From: Bacteroidales bacterium
Lineage (GTDB): Bacteria > Bacteroidota > Bacteroidia > Bacteroidales > FEN-979
Assembly (NCBI GenBank): GCA_023229525.1
Contig: JALNZC010000012.1
Coordinates: 37,855 to 90,189 of the forward strand
Direction of reading: 5' to 3'
Length of the DNA: 52,335 nucleotides
Both the position numbers and the translations under genes were made by a program. The notes under the pieces were generated by a model. The model saw nothing but the letters and a program-made list of their open reading frames with translations. It ran no database searches and was not told where the DNA came from. Positions 45,952-52,335 of this stretch are shown piece after piece (within the stretch, counting starts at the first letter, position 1; the number at the start of each line of letters is the position of its first letter).

Positions 45952-46761
45952 TTAAAAGGATGAGGTTAAGGGATCGATTTCGATGTGGCCTTCGAAAACG
46001 GTTGTTACATCTCCTTCCAACCATATTTCGGTAAAGAATTGTCCGGATTGTTTGAAGCTGACTTTAAGATTTCCCCCACGGGTTTTTATCATATAGAATT
46101 CCGGATGGCCGGTCGTCAGAAAAGCTGCTGCCAGCGCTGTGGCCGTGACCCCGGTGCCGCACGACAGCGTTTCGTTTTCTACTCCGCGTTCATAAGTGCG
46201 AACATAAATTCCGCTGCTTTGGACTTCGGCAAAGTTGATGTTTGCACCCTCAGGTGAAAACCGGGGATCAAAACGCAATACTTTCCCTAAGGTGAAAACA
46301 TCCGTTTGATCAGTATTGGCAACAAACCGGACAAAATGAGGTGATCCGGTATTGATCAGCAGGCCATCTTCAAATTGCCGGTCTATGGTTGCATCCCTCA
46401 TTTTTAACCGGACATGGGATGGATTTTTATCTATTCCCTGTATTTCGGCATAGTGCTCTCCGTCAATGGTCATGAATCTTACGAAATCACCGGTCAGTCC
46501 GAGACGTCGGGCAAAAACAGCAATGCACCGTCCACCGTTTCCGCACATAGTACTTTCAAGCCCGTCGGAATTGTAATAGGTCATCCGGAAAGGATAACCT
46601 GCTTCTTCGGAAAGCAGCATTAAACCGTCCGCACCAATCCCAAAGTGGCGGTCACACAACCTGGCAATTTCCTGACGATCAGGCCGCCATCGATTTATCC
46701 TATTATCAATGAGGATAAAATCATTGCCTGTTCCCTGATATTTTGCAAATTGAAGCAGCAT
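45952..46761 (-). CDS. dapF: diaminopimelate epimerase
   Basis: A 269-residue PLP-independent epimerase that converts LL-DAP to meso-DAP for lysine and peptidoglycan synthesis. Both catalytic cysteines are present: Cys73 in STMCGNGGRC and Cys201 in ETLSCGTGVTATALA. Other family motifs: FAKYQGTGNDFILIDNR at the start and DRHFGIGADGLM. It starts a six-gene operon (dapF, GNAT, mltG, CCC-motif, nnr, HD). Meso-DAP made here is the residue that Mpl recycles in the same window. Promoter at 46778-46785. Confidence 0.95.
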   Translation of the reverse strand: MLLQFAKYQGTGNDFILIDNRINRWRPDRQEIARLCDRHFGIGADGLMLLSEEAGYPFRMTYYNSDGLESTMCGNGGRCIAVFARRLGLTGDFVRFMTIDGEHYAEIQGIDKNPSHVRLKMRDATIDRQFEDGLLINTGSPHFVRFVANTDQTDVFTLGKVLRFDPRFSPEGANINFAEVQSSGIYVRTYERGVENETLSCGTGVTATALAAAFLTTGHPEFYMIKTRGGNLKVSFKQSGQFFTEIWLEGDVTTVFEGHIEIDPLTSSF

Positions 46762-46777
46762 GTTTTCGTTTTCGGTA

Positions 46778-46785
46778 CAAAACTA
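46778..46785 (-). promoter_or_regulatory. dapF operon promoter -7 element
   Basis: TAGTTTTG on the minus strand, 16 bp upstream of the dapF ATG; predicted leader ~10 nt. It is 20 bp from the oppositely directed box of the Omp85-type gene. Confidence 0.55.
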
Positions 46786-46805
46786 ATGAAAAGCAATTAA
46801 TTTCT

Positions 46806-46813
46806 TATTTTTG
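46806..46813 (+). promoter_or_regulatory. promoter -7 element of the Omp85-type gene; decides the start codon
   Basis: TATTTTTG ends 7 bp before the ATG at 46821, predicting a near-leaderless message and excluding the longer frame from 46743, which would overlap dapF. Confidence 0.55.
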
Positions 46814-46820
46814 GGCCGTG

Positions 46821-48128
46821 ATGAAGAATGCTATTTTCCGTTTGTTTTTCCTTTTCACGATAATTGGATCCGCTTTTTTTTCTGAAGCACAACAAACAAC
46901 GGAAAAGGTTTCGTATGATATCATTAATATTTCAGATAGTTGTCGGCAAAAAGATATTTTCGATTTTCTCTCAAGAAAAAAGATCATTGATCCTGTGATT
47001 CCTTCCCGGAAAGTCCGGGCGATTATTCTTCCTTTGATCGGTGTTTCTCCGTCAACCGGTTTTCAGATCGGGGCAGGCTCTTCATTGTCCTGGCACATGG
47101 GACGACACCCGGAAACAAATCTTTCGGCCGGGGTTGCAAGTATTATGGTAACTACAAGGGAACAGTTAATTTTTCAGCTAAAAACCAATATGTTCCTGAA
47201 CAGGAACAGGTGGTTCGCCCAAACCGACTGGCGGGTTTATCTATATCGTATGCCAACATTCGGACTTGGTACAGGCCCTTCCGATAACATCCCGGTTGTT
47301 CCCGGTGATCCTTCCGAAAATTCCAGTAATATTCGGGTTAACGGAAAATATCCCATGCGTTTTAACTGGATAAAATTTCATAACATCTTATCACGGGCTA
47401 TCCCCGGTCATATGTTTTTTGGACTTGGGTATCATCTTGACTATCACTTCGATATAGTCGATATTGAACTTAAAACAGACAGTGTGGATTATAGCAGCAC
47501 TCCGCATTACGCCTATTCCCGTCTCCATGGTTTCGATTATACTCACTATTTAGCTTCCGGATTGAGTTTAAATTTTGCTTATGATACCCGTGATAACATT
47601 ATTAATGCCTATAAAGGGATATATGTAAATGTGAGTTACCGTTATAATGTAAAATGGCTTGGCAGCGCCCGTAACGGTTCTCAATTGTGGACCGAATTCA
47701 GGACCTATGTTGGTTTGTCAAAACAGATTCCCAGACATTTACTTGCTTTTTGGGTTTACGGCAGCTTCGTGGTAAGCGGTCAGATTCCTTATCTTGATCT
47801 GATGGCGTGCGGGTTTGATCAGATGAACTCTTCCGGACGGGGGTATGAGCAAGGACGGTGGCGTGGCGAAGATTTCGTTTACGGTGAAATGGAATACCGT
47901 TTCCCGATTTCCAGATGTTCAGGTATTATAGGTGGAGTGATCTTTGCAAATGTAATGACGGCTTCAAACCGCGACATGCATATTCCGTTGTTCGGATTTT
48001 TTAAACCCGGTGCCGGATTTGGTTTAAGAATTATGGTAAGTAAACATGACAGAACCAACCTGTTGATCGATTTTGGCCTTGGACAAAGATCCGATGGATT
48101 TTATTTGCAGGCACAGGAAATTTTTTGA
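46821..48128 (+). CDS. Omp85/BamA-TamA-type outer-membrane beta-barrel protein (no POTRA seen)
   Basis: A 435-residue protein with a signal peptide (MKNAIFRLFFLFTIIGSAFFSEAQ). The remainder is amphipathic beta-strand sequence typical of the bacterial surface antigen (D15) barrel: LPLIGVSPSTGFQIGAGSSLSW, FAYDTRDNIINAYKGIYVNVSYRY and GYEQGRWRGEDFVYGEMEYRFPISRCSGIIGGVIFANV, which corresponds to the barrel's conserved RGY...RG...EYRFP segment. No POTRA repeats are recognisable in the short N-terminal region, so it is not BamA itself. Role unknown. The start at 46821 is set by the signal peptide and the -7 box; divergent from dapF. Confidence 0.82.
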   Translation: MKNAIFRLFFLFTIIGSAFFSEAQQTTEKVSYDIINISDSCRQKDIFDFLSRKKIIDPVIPSRKVRAIILPLIGVSPSTGFQIGAGSSLSWHMGRHPETNLSAGVASIMVTTREQLIFQLKTNMFLNRNRWFAQTDWRVYLYRMPTFGLGTGPSDNIPVVPGDPSENSSNIRVNGKYPMRFNWIKFHNILSRAIPGHMFFGLGYHLDYHFDIVDIELKTDSVDYSSTPHYAYSRLHGFDYTHYLASGLSLNFAYDTRDNIINAYKGIYVNVSYRYNVKWLGSARNGSQLWTEFRTYVGLSKQIPRHLLAFWVYGSFVVSGQIPYLDLMACGFDQMNSSGRGYEQGRWRGEDFVYGEMEYRFPISRCSGIIGGVIFANVMTASNRDMHIPLFGFFKPGAGFGLRIMVSKHDRTNLLIDFGLGQRSDGFYLQAQEIF

Positions 48129-48209
48129 CCTTTGTCAGTTCATGACGGCTTTCGTCGGGAATTTGCCGGAGTCCGCCGATTTACCCTTTCTCGCCCATGT
48201 ATGTCGACC

Positions 48210-48217
48210 TATTTTTG
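48210..48217 (+). promoter_or_regulatory. promoter -7 element of the LiaF-LytS-LytTR operon
   Basis: TATTTTTG, 39 bp upstream of the ATG at 48257. No obvious -33 element at the expected distance. Confidence 0.4.
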
Positions 48218-48256
48218 CCGTATTAAAAATTCCCCTACTTTTAAATTTTCAATGCC

Positions 48257-48988
48257 ATGGAACCGAACGATGTAAAACATGAAGAAAGCCGTCAAATAAA
48301 GAAATACACCCTGGGTGTAATTGTCATTATTGCCGGTTTACTACTGCTGCTTGTCAATACTGGATTCCTGCCTTATGAATTCCAGCATATACTGATTTCC
48401 TGGCAAATGCTGCTTATCGCGATAGGAATTGTAAGCCTTTTCAGCAGCGAAAGCCGCACCCCCGGAACCATACTTATTCTGATAGGCGTAATTTTTATAC
48501 TGCCCCGGATATTCGATTTACCCTTTAATGCCATGCATTTATTCTGGCCACTTATTCTCATTGCTATCGGGGTTCTCATTCTTTTCCGCCGCATACCCCA
48601 TGGCCCTTGGCATCCGGGTATTAATCGCCAGAGTCAACCGCGTGATGACGGATACATTTTTGAGGACAATATTTTCAGTGGTACAAAAAACCGGATTATC
48701 CAACAGGTTTTCCGGGGAGGACATATCAATTGCATTTTCGGGGGTTCCGAACTGGATCTTTCACAAGCAACTTTAGCCGAAGGGATTAATGAACTGGAGG
48801 TCAACACCATTTTCGGTGGTGTCACCATTACCGTGCCATCCGACTGGAAAGTCCAACTTAAAATAACCTCGATACTGGGCGGTTTCACCGATAAACGCAC
48901 TTACCTCAAAGAAAGTCCGGATCCTTCACGAATATTGATTATCAAAGGAAGTGTTATCTTTGGAGGAGGCGAAATAAAATGTTGCTGA
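48257..48988 (+). CDS. LiaF-like cell-wall stress-response membrane protein
   Basis: A 243-residue protein with four N-terminal membrane segments (18-35, 42-60, 67-82 and 91-109; DUF5668-like) and a soluble C-terminal beta-repeat domain like that of LiaF/VraT: VFRGGHINCIFGGSELDLSQATLAEGINELEVNTIFGGVTITVPSDWKVQLKITSILGGFTDKR. In Firmicutes LiaF restrains the envelope-stress kinase LiaS. Here the next genes encode a LytS-type kinase and LytTR regulator, so a comparable sensing arrangement is likely (inference). It starts the operon and ends 19 bp before the kinase ATG. Confidence 0.85.
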   Translation: MEPNDVKHEESRQIKKYTLGVIVIIAGLLLLLVNTGFLPYEFQHILISWQMLLIAIGIVSLFSSESRTPGTILILIGVIFILPRIFDLPFNAMHLFWPLILIAIGVLILFRRIPHGPWHPGINRQSQPRDDGYIFEDNIFSGTKNRIIQQVFRGGHINCIFGGSELDLSQATLAEGINELEVNTIFGGVTITVPSDWKVQLKITSILGGFTDKRTYLKESPDPSRILIIKGSVIFGGGEIKCC

Positions 48989-49007
48989 TATTCTTAAACC
49001 CGGATTG

Positions 49008-50078
49008 ATGAGTCATCCCGTTTTTGTCAATAAAAAATCCGTTTCCGTTTATTTTGGTTTGTGGACCCTCATTGCGGGGGTCCACTTTTCTGTTTTTTAC
49101 TTTTTTTATGACTTTACCCTCGAAATTTCCCTCGCCGACAGCTTTGTTTTCAATTTTCTATTTTGCCTGATCGGAATTTCCATGTGGTATATTGTCCGTT
49201 ATTCCATACCGGATAAAACCAATTTGTGGAATGTTGTTTTTAACCACTTTACATATCTTGCGTTAATTCTGGTTTTGTGGACCGGACTTCCTTTTACCAT
49301 ACTCAATTGGCTTTTTGGCAATTTTAAACCCTACCACGATTTCTTACTGGTATCCGTCCCTTACCGGTTGTTCAGCGGAATACTTTATTATGCCCTTATC
49401 GGGATGATTTATTACCTGATCATATACTATAAGAACCTTCAGGAAAAAGTCAAAACGGAATCACGGTTGCGTGAATTATTGAAGGAAACCGAATTGAATA
49501 TGCTGAAATCACAGATCAATCCTCATTTTTTATTCAACAGTCTCAATTCGATCAGTTCGCTTACCATCACCAACCCCGAAAAAGCGCGTGAGATGGTGAT
49601 CAAACTTTCCGATTTTTTAAGGTATTCGGTTTCTACCAATACCACACGATTTACCACCCTTGAAAATGAACTTGCCAATATTCAGCGTTACCTTGAAATT
49701 GAAAAGATCAGGTTTGGTGAAAAACTACAGTTTGCGTTTAATATTGAAGGTATTTGTAAAGATCATAAAATACCCCTCATGTTACTGCAACCTTTATTCG
49801 AAAATGCGATCAAACATGGGGTATATGAAAGCACCGATCAGGTGAAAATCGAAATGAAATGCAACTATACCGGAGGCTATCTGGAAATCAGCATTGAAAA
49901 TGATTTCGATCCGCATGCCCATGCCCGCAAAGGGACCGGACTTGGGCTGAAAAATATTCGCGAACGGTTAAGATTGTTATATAAAACGGATAAACTTCTG
50001 AGAACATCAATTGCAGGAACTAAATTTTTTGTATTTTTAAGCCTGCCAAACATCGAGCTAACCGAACCGAAAGCCTAA
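49008..50078 (+). CDS. LytS-type sensor histidine kinase
   Basis: A 356-residue kinase with four membrane helices in the first ~140 residues, a short linker coiled coil (KNLQEKVKTESRLRELLKETELNMLKSQ), the His_kinase domain INPHFLFNSLNSISSL (phosphorylatable His173) and a degenerate HATPase_c (LENELANIQRYLEIEKIRFGEKL; LLQPLFENAIKHGV; GTGLGLKNIRERL). No periplasmic ligand domain is visible, so signal input is likely intramembrane, for example through the LiaF-like partner. ATG at 49008 is preferred to TTG 49005. The response-regulator gene starts 6 bp after its stop. Confidence 0.92.
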   Translation: MSHPVFVNKKSVSVYFGLWTLIAGVHFSVFYFFYDFTLEISLADSFVFNFLFCLIGISMWYIVRYSIPDKTNLWNVVFNHFTYLALILVLWTGLPFTILNWLFGNFKPYHDFLLVSVPYRLFSGILYYALIGMIYYLIIYYKNLQEKVKTESRLRELLKETELNMLKSQINPHFLFNSLNSISSLTITNPEKAREMVIKLSDFLRYSVSTNTTRFTTLENELANIQRYLEIEKIRFGEKLQFAFNIEGICKDHKIPLMLLQPLFENAIKHGVYESTDQVKIEMKCNYTGGYLEISIENDFDPHAHARKGTGLGLKNIRERLRLLYKTDKLLRTSIAGTKFFVFLSLPNIELTEPKA

Positions 50079-50084
50079 GTTATA

Positions 50085-50831
50085 ATGTTACGTACAATTC
50101 TTGTTGATGATGAACAACCTGCACGCAATGTAATAAAACATTACTTAAAGGATATTGCTGAAATTGAAGTTATTGGTGAATTCCAGGATGGTTTCAGCGG
50201 ATTGAAAGCCATCCAGGAACTAAAACCTGACCTGGTATTCCTGGATGTACAGATGCCAAAACTGACCGGGCTTGAACTACTGGAACTGCTGGATCATCCC
50301 CCTCTGATTATTTTCAGTACAGCTTATGATCAGTATGCCATTAAGGCTTTTGAGATGAATGCTATTGATTATTTGCTTAAACCATATTCCAAGGAGCGGT
50401 TTGCACAATCCGTTCAAAAAGCGCTTGCCCAAAGCGGAGGTATTTTAAAAACGGGAACTACAATAGAAAATCTGGTCAAATCATTGGATGAAAATCCGGA
50501 GTTCCTCCAGCGTATTGCGGTAAAATCGCGCCATAAAGTGAGCGTTGTCCCTGTGGAGGATATTATCTATCTCGAAGCGGAAGGTGATTATGTTATGATA
50601 TATACGAAGGATGCAAGGCACCTCAAAGAAAAAACAATGAAGTATTTTGAATCACACCTTGATCCAACACAGTATATCCGGATTCACAGATCCTTTATTG
50701 TCAACGCAAAATTCATTGATCGGATTGAATATTACGATAAAGAATCCTACTCTGTTCTTTTGAAAAATGGAGCAAAGTTACGGGCCAGCACCAGCGGTTA
50801 TAAATTACTGAAACAGATTTTAAACATGTGA
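50085..50831 (+). CDS. LytTR-family response regulator
   Basis: A 248-residue two-domain regulator: a receiver domain (ILVDDEQPARNVI with acidic cluster at 8-10; phosphoacceptor Asp54 in LVFLDVQMP; FSTAYDQYAIKAFEMNAIDYLLKPYSKERF) and a C-terminal LytTR DNA-binding domain (VVPVEDIIYLEAEGDYVMIYT; YIRIHRSFIVNAKFIDRIEYY; LRASTSGYKLLKQIL). Partner of the kinase encoded just upstream. Targets are unknown; the outer-membrane protein at 50894 and genes further on are candidates (inference). Confidence 0.95.
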   Translation: MLRTILVDDEQPARNVIKHYLKDIAEIEVIGEFQDGFSGLKAIQELKPDLVFLDVQMPKLTGLELLELLDHPPLIIFSTAYDQYAIKAFEMNAIDYLLKPYSKERFAQSVQKALAQSGGILKTGTTIENLVKSLDENPEFLQRIAVKSRHKVSVVPVEDIIYLEAEGDYVMIYTKDARHLKEKTMKYFESHLDPTQYIRIHRSFIVNAKFIDRIEYYDKESYSVLLKNGAKLRASTSGYKLLKQILNM

Positions 50832-50893
50832 TGCTGAAATAAAGTTGCTTAATTCGTACAAAAAAACAATAGGTCTGACTAAAACTGAAAACC

Positions 50894-51712
50894 ATGAAAA
50901 AAATTTTCTTTCTCGTTCTGTTAGGCACAATGCTGGCTGGCGTTGTCAATGCACAAAAGTTTTATACCCGTCTCGGCATCGGGTTATCAGGTGGAACCAC
51001 TTCAAATCTCGATATGCTGTATAAATATACTACCGACGGCAATAAGGAGACCATTGAAGTAGTGCCTGTCGATCTTGGGTCCGGATTTACCGGAACCGTT
51101 GGGTTTGGCTATATGGTTAAAAAGTATCTGGGATTTGAACTCAGTGTATCGGAATTCATTGGTTTCCCAAATCTGGGAGACTCAATCATGAAATTCCCCG
51201 GAGGATATAACGTAACAGCGAGATTAACCGGCAACATGCTCAATATTACACCCGCGATAGTGATCACCGCCGGTCTCGAAAAAGTAAATCCCTATGCCCG
51301 GTTCGGTCTTGTGATTGGGGTATTACCCAACATGTACGGAAGGATCGAAGCCACGCAGGCAACAAACCCTCCCAATGATATTGTTATGATCAAGAAATTT
51401 TACGGGGGGGTAGCTCTCGGTTATAATGCCGCTCTTGGCGTTGATTTCAATATCAGCAAAGTAGTCAGTTTATATGCTGAAGCTGCATTTCAGGGAATTA
51501 CCTGGTCGCCGTTTTACGCTGATATTACAAAGTACACGGTGAATGGAAATGACCATCTGGCTGATCTGACAACGTTTCAAAAACAGACGGAATATTATTC
51601 GAAACTTCAGTTGAATGCCTATGTTTCACCGGATGTACCCAAAAAAGAATTAAGGAAAACCTATTCATTTGATAATGCAGGCATAACTTTGGGCGTTCGA
51701 TTCAAATTTTAA
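50894..51712 (+). CDS. outer-membrane beta-barrel protein
   Basis: A 272-residue protein with a signal peptide (MKKIFFLVLLGTMLAGVVNAQ). The mature part alternates short amphipathic strands with Gly-rich turns (FYTRLGIGLSGGTTSN, SGFTGTVGFGYMVKKYLGFELSVSEFIGF, LNITPAIVITAG, YARFGLVIGVL, GVALGYNAALGVDFNISKVVSLYAEAAFQG) and ends with the characteristic aromatic terminus GVRFKF, a beta-barrel assembly signal. Specific function is unknown (an OmpA-N-terminal/OprF-like porin is one possibility). It follows the LytTR gene by 62 bp with no strong promoter, so it may belong to that operon or its regulon. Confidence 0.83.
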   Translation: MKKIFFLVLLGTMLAGVVNAQKFYTRLGIGLSGGTTSNLDMLYKYTTDGNKETIEVVPVDLGSGFTGTVGFGYMVKKYLGFELSVSEFIGFPNLGDSIMKFPGGYNVTARLTGNMLNITPAIVITAGLEKVNPYARFGLVIGVLPNMYGRIEATQATNPPNDIVMIKKFYGGVALGYNAALGVDFNISKVVSLYAEAAFQGITWSPFYADITKYTVNGNDHLADLTTFQKQTEYYSKLQLNAYVSPDVPKKELRKTYSFDNAGITLGVRFKF

Positions 51713-52032
51713 TTCCGGCCTCGTTTATTTAAAATAAAACTCCCCAACTCAGCGCAGTGAGGTATTTTAAGGAACTATTTCTTATTCGCCATAAGCGGAG
51801 AACTAAACCCATTTATATTAGAAGCCTACGTGTACCAAGCTTATTTAATAATCTCAATCCATACTCGTACCGTATAAATATCCAACAGATTTATATAGGA
51901 AAACATTATCCGATTCCTAAATAAGGGCGTCTTTTGCACTACCGGTTTCATGATTAAAACCCATTATTTTTTATCGAATTTAAAATCAGTTGCCTTGAGC
52001 GACATCGTTTTTTACCGGGCAGACTTAAAAAA
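51713..52032. other. intergenic stretch without supported genes
   Basis: AT-rich, ~320 bp. Small A/T palindromes occur (for example GTTTATTTAAAATAAAAC near 51722) and a 5-bp stem CTTAT...ATAAG near 51780, but no terminator with a U tract, no RNA gene and no reading frame with family resemblance. No heptad array is present. Confidence 0.4.
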
Positions 52033-52063
52033 TTGGCTGTTTATTAAATAATCTATATATTTG
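52033..52063 (+). promoter_or_regulatory. promoter of the terminal lipoprotein gene
   Basis: TTG (52033-52035), a 20-bp spacer and TATATTTG (52056-52063), a good Bacteroidota match. Predicted start of transcription near 52069, only a few bases before the first ATG (52074). Confidence 0.6.
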
Positions 52064-52073
52064 TCCTGATAAA

Positions 52074-52335
52074 ATGCAAAACGGTAAAATGTATAATTTT
52101 ATGAAAGCGAAACTGGTTCTTCTTATTCTATGTTCAGGTTTGTTTTTCTACTCCTGCACAAAGTATCCCCCCTCCTCCATCCGGTTGACTGAAGATATGG
52201 TGATTTATACCATGTATGATACGTCAACACATTTCTCGCAGTTCAAGACATTCTATATCTCAGATACCATCAAATGGATCGATTCTAAAGACAGCGGATA
52301 TTATACCGATCAAAGGGCTCAGACGCTTCTTAATC
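52074..52335 (+). CDS. DUF4136-like lipoprotein (3' end outside window)
   Basis: The visible N-terminus has a lipoprotein signal: MKAKLVLLILCSGLFFYSC, with the lipidated Cys directly followed by TKYPP. Beyond it, DMVIYTMYDTSTHFSQFKTFYISDTIKW has the DUF4136 pattern (a strand, then S-x-F-K/T-F). Three in-frame ATGs (52074, 52089, 52101) are possible; 52101 begins the classical signal directly, 52074 is closest to the predicted transcription start. Lacks its C-terminal part, so further domains cannot be judged. Confidence 0.75.
   Translation, partial: MQNGKMYNFMKAKLVLLILCSGLFFYSCTKYPPSSIRLTEDMVIYTMYDTSTHFSQFKTFYISDTIKWIDSKDSGYYTDQRAQTLLN

Noticed and set aside
51713..52032. Possible regulatory RNA in the gap before the last lipoprotein gene
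   Set aside because: Only weak A/T stems are visible, with no riboswitch-like conserved core.
1..52335. tRNA, rRNA, phage or integrative-element genes
   Set aside because: No cloverleaf or T-loop GTTCGANNC sequence in a tRNA context, no rRNA segments, no integrase or transposase motifs were found on reading the window.

Overview
The window reads as chromosomal DNA of a Bacteroidota bacterium, most likely a Bacteroidales-type relative (inference). The grounds are: a type IX secretion C-terminal tail on the first gene, a Rho factor with a long disordered insertion, tandem Kup transporters, DUF4293, DUF1573 and CCC-motif proteins, and at least sixteen upstream sequences matching the Bacteroidota promoter -7 element TAnnTTTG (several with TTG/TTTG about 20 bp further up). 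I see no rRNA, tRNA, transposase, phage gene or genuine CRISPR array. About 47 protein genes are supported; two are cut by the window edges.

Layout. 1-2.5 kb: the end of a T9SS-secreted protein, a secreted dockerin-like protein and a secreted endonuclease/exonuclease/phosphatase. 3-4 kb: a DUF4160-DUF2442 pair and a YfcE-like phosphoesterase. 4.3-8.3 kb: DUF4293, rho and mpl. 8.5-14.3 kb: an APS/PAPS reductase, a small unknown protein, a LolC/E-type permease, a NamZ-type exo-muramidase, an aminotransferase and a DUF1573 protein. 14.4-24 kb: a FakA-FakB (DhaL-DegV) fusion, a DUF1295 membrane protein, a fused ADP-forming acyl-CoA synthetase, a rhomboid protease with a membrane partner, and a NagZ-AmiE fusion. 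24-27.5 kb: a split transketolase with a von Willebrand A protein between its halves. 27.5-33.4 kb: two Kup K+ transporters, a DedA protein and a CPA2 antiporter. 33.5-38.8 kb: PnuC plus a NadR-like kinase, then a glycosyltransferase, a formyltransferase-like/beta-propeller fusion and a flippase. 38.9-42 kb: a methylmalonyl-CoA decarboxylase-like enzyme and ParE. 41.7-46.8 kb: a six-gene minus-strand operon (dapF, GNAT, mltG, CCC-motif protein, nnr, SpoT-like HD hydrolase). 46.8-52.3 kb: an Omp85-type barrel, a LiaF-like protein with a LytS/LytTR two-component pair, an outer-membrane barrel and a lipoprotein.

Metabolic themes. Cell-wall recycling and assembly recur: NamZ, NagZ-AmiE and Mpl would together return muropeptides to the precursor pool, while DapF and MltG serve synthesis. 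NAD economy recurs as well: NR uptake, NR phosphorylation and NAD(P)HX repair.

The most unusual signal is not a gene. Arrays of 7-bp units (GGATGCA/T, GACGAAG, ATCCAGC, AAATCGT, ACCCGNA, GACAGGG) and a few of 8-bp units fill many intergenic gaps. All six convergent gene gaps longer than a few bases contain such an array. Where an array lies downstream of a gene, its purine-rich strand is that gene's sense strand. A 15-bp module resembling GCTCGCTGCGCTCGC sits directly after four stop codons. Facing arrays form long inverted repeats, including a near-perfect 31-bp stem right behind rho. One four-unit array lies inside the nnr coding region. This looks like an oriented, gene-end-associated repeat system that may act in transcription termination or mRNA 3'-end formation; that role is inference.
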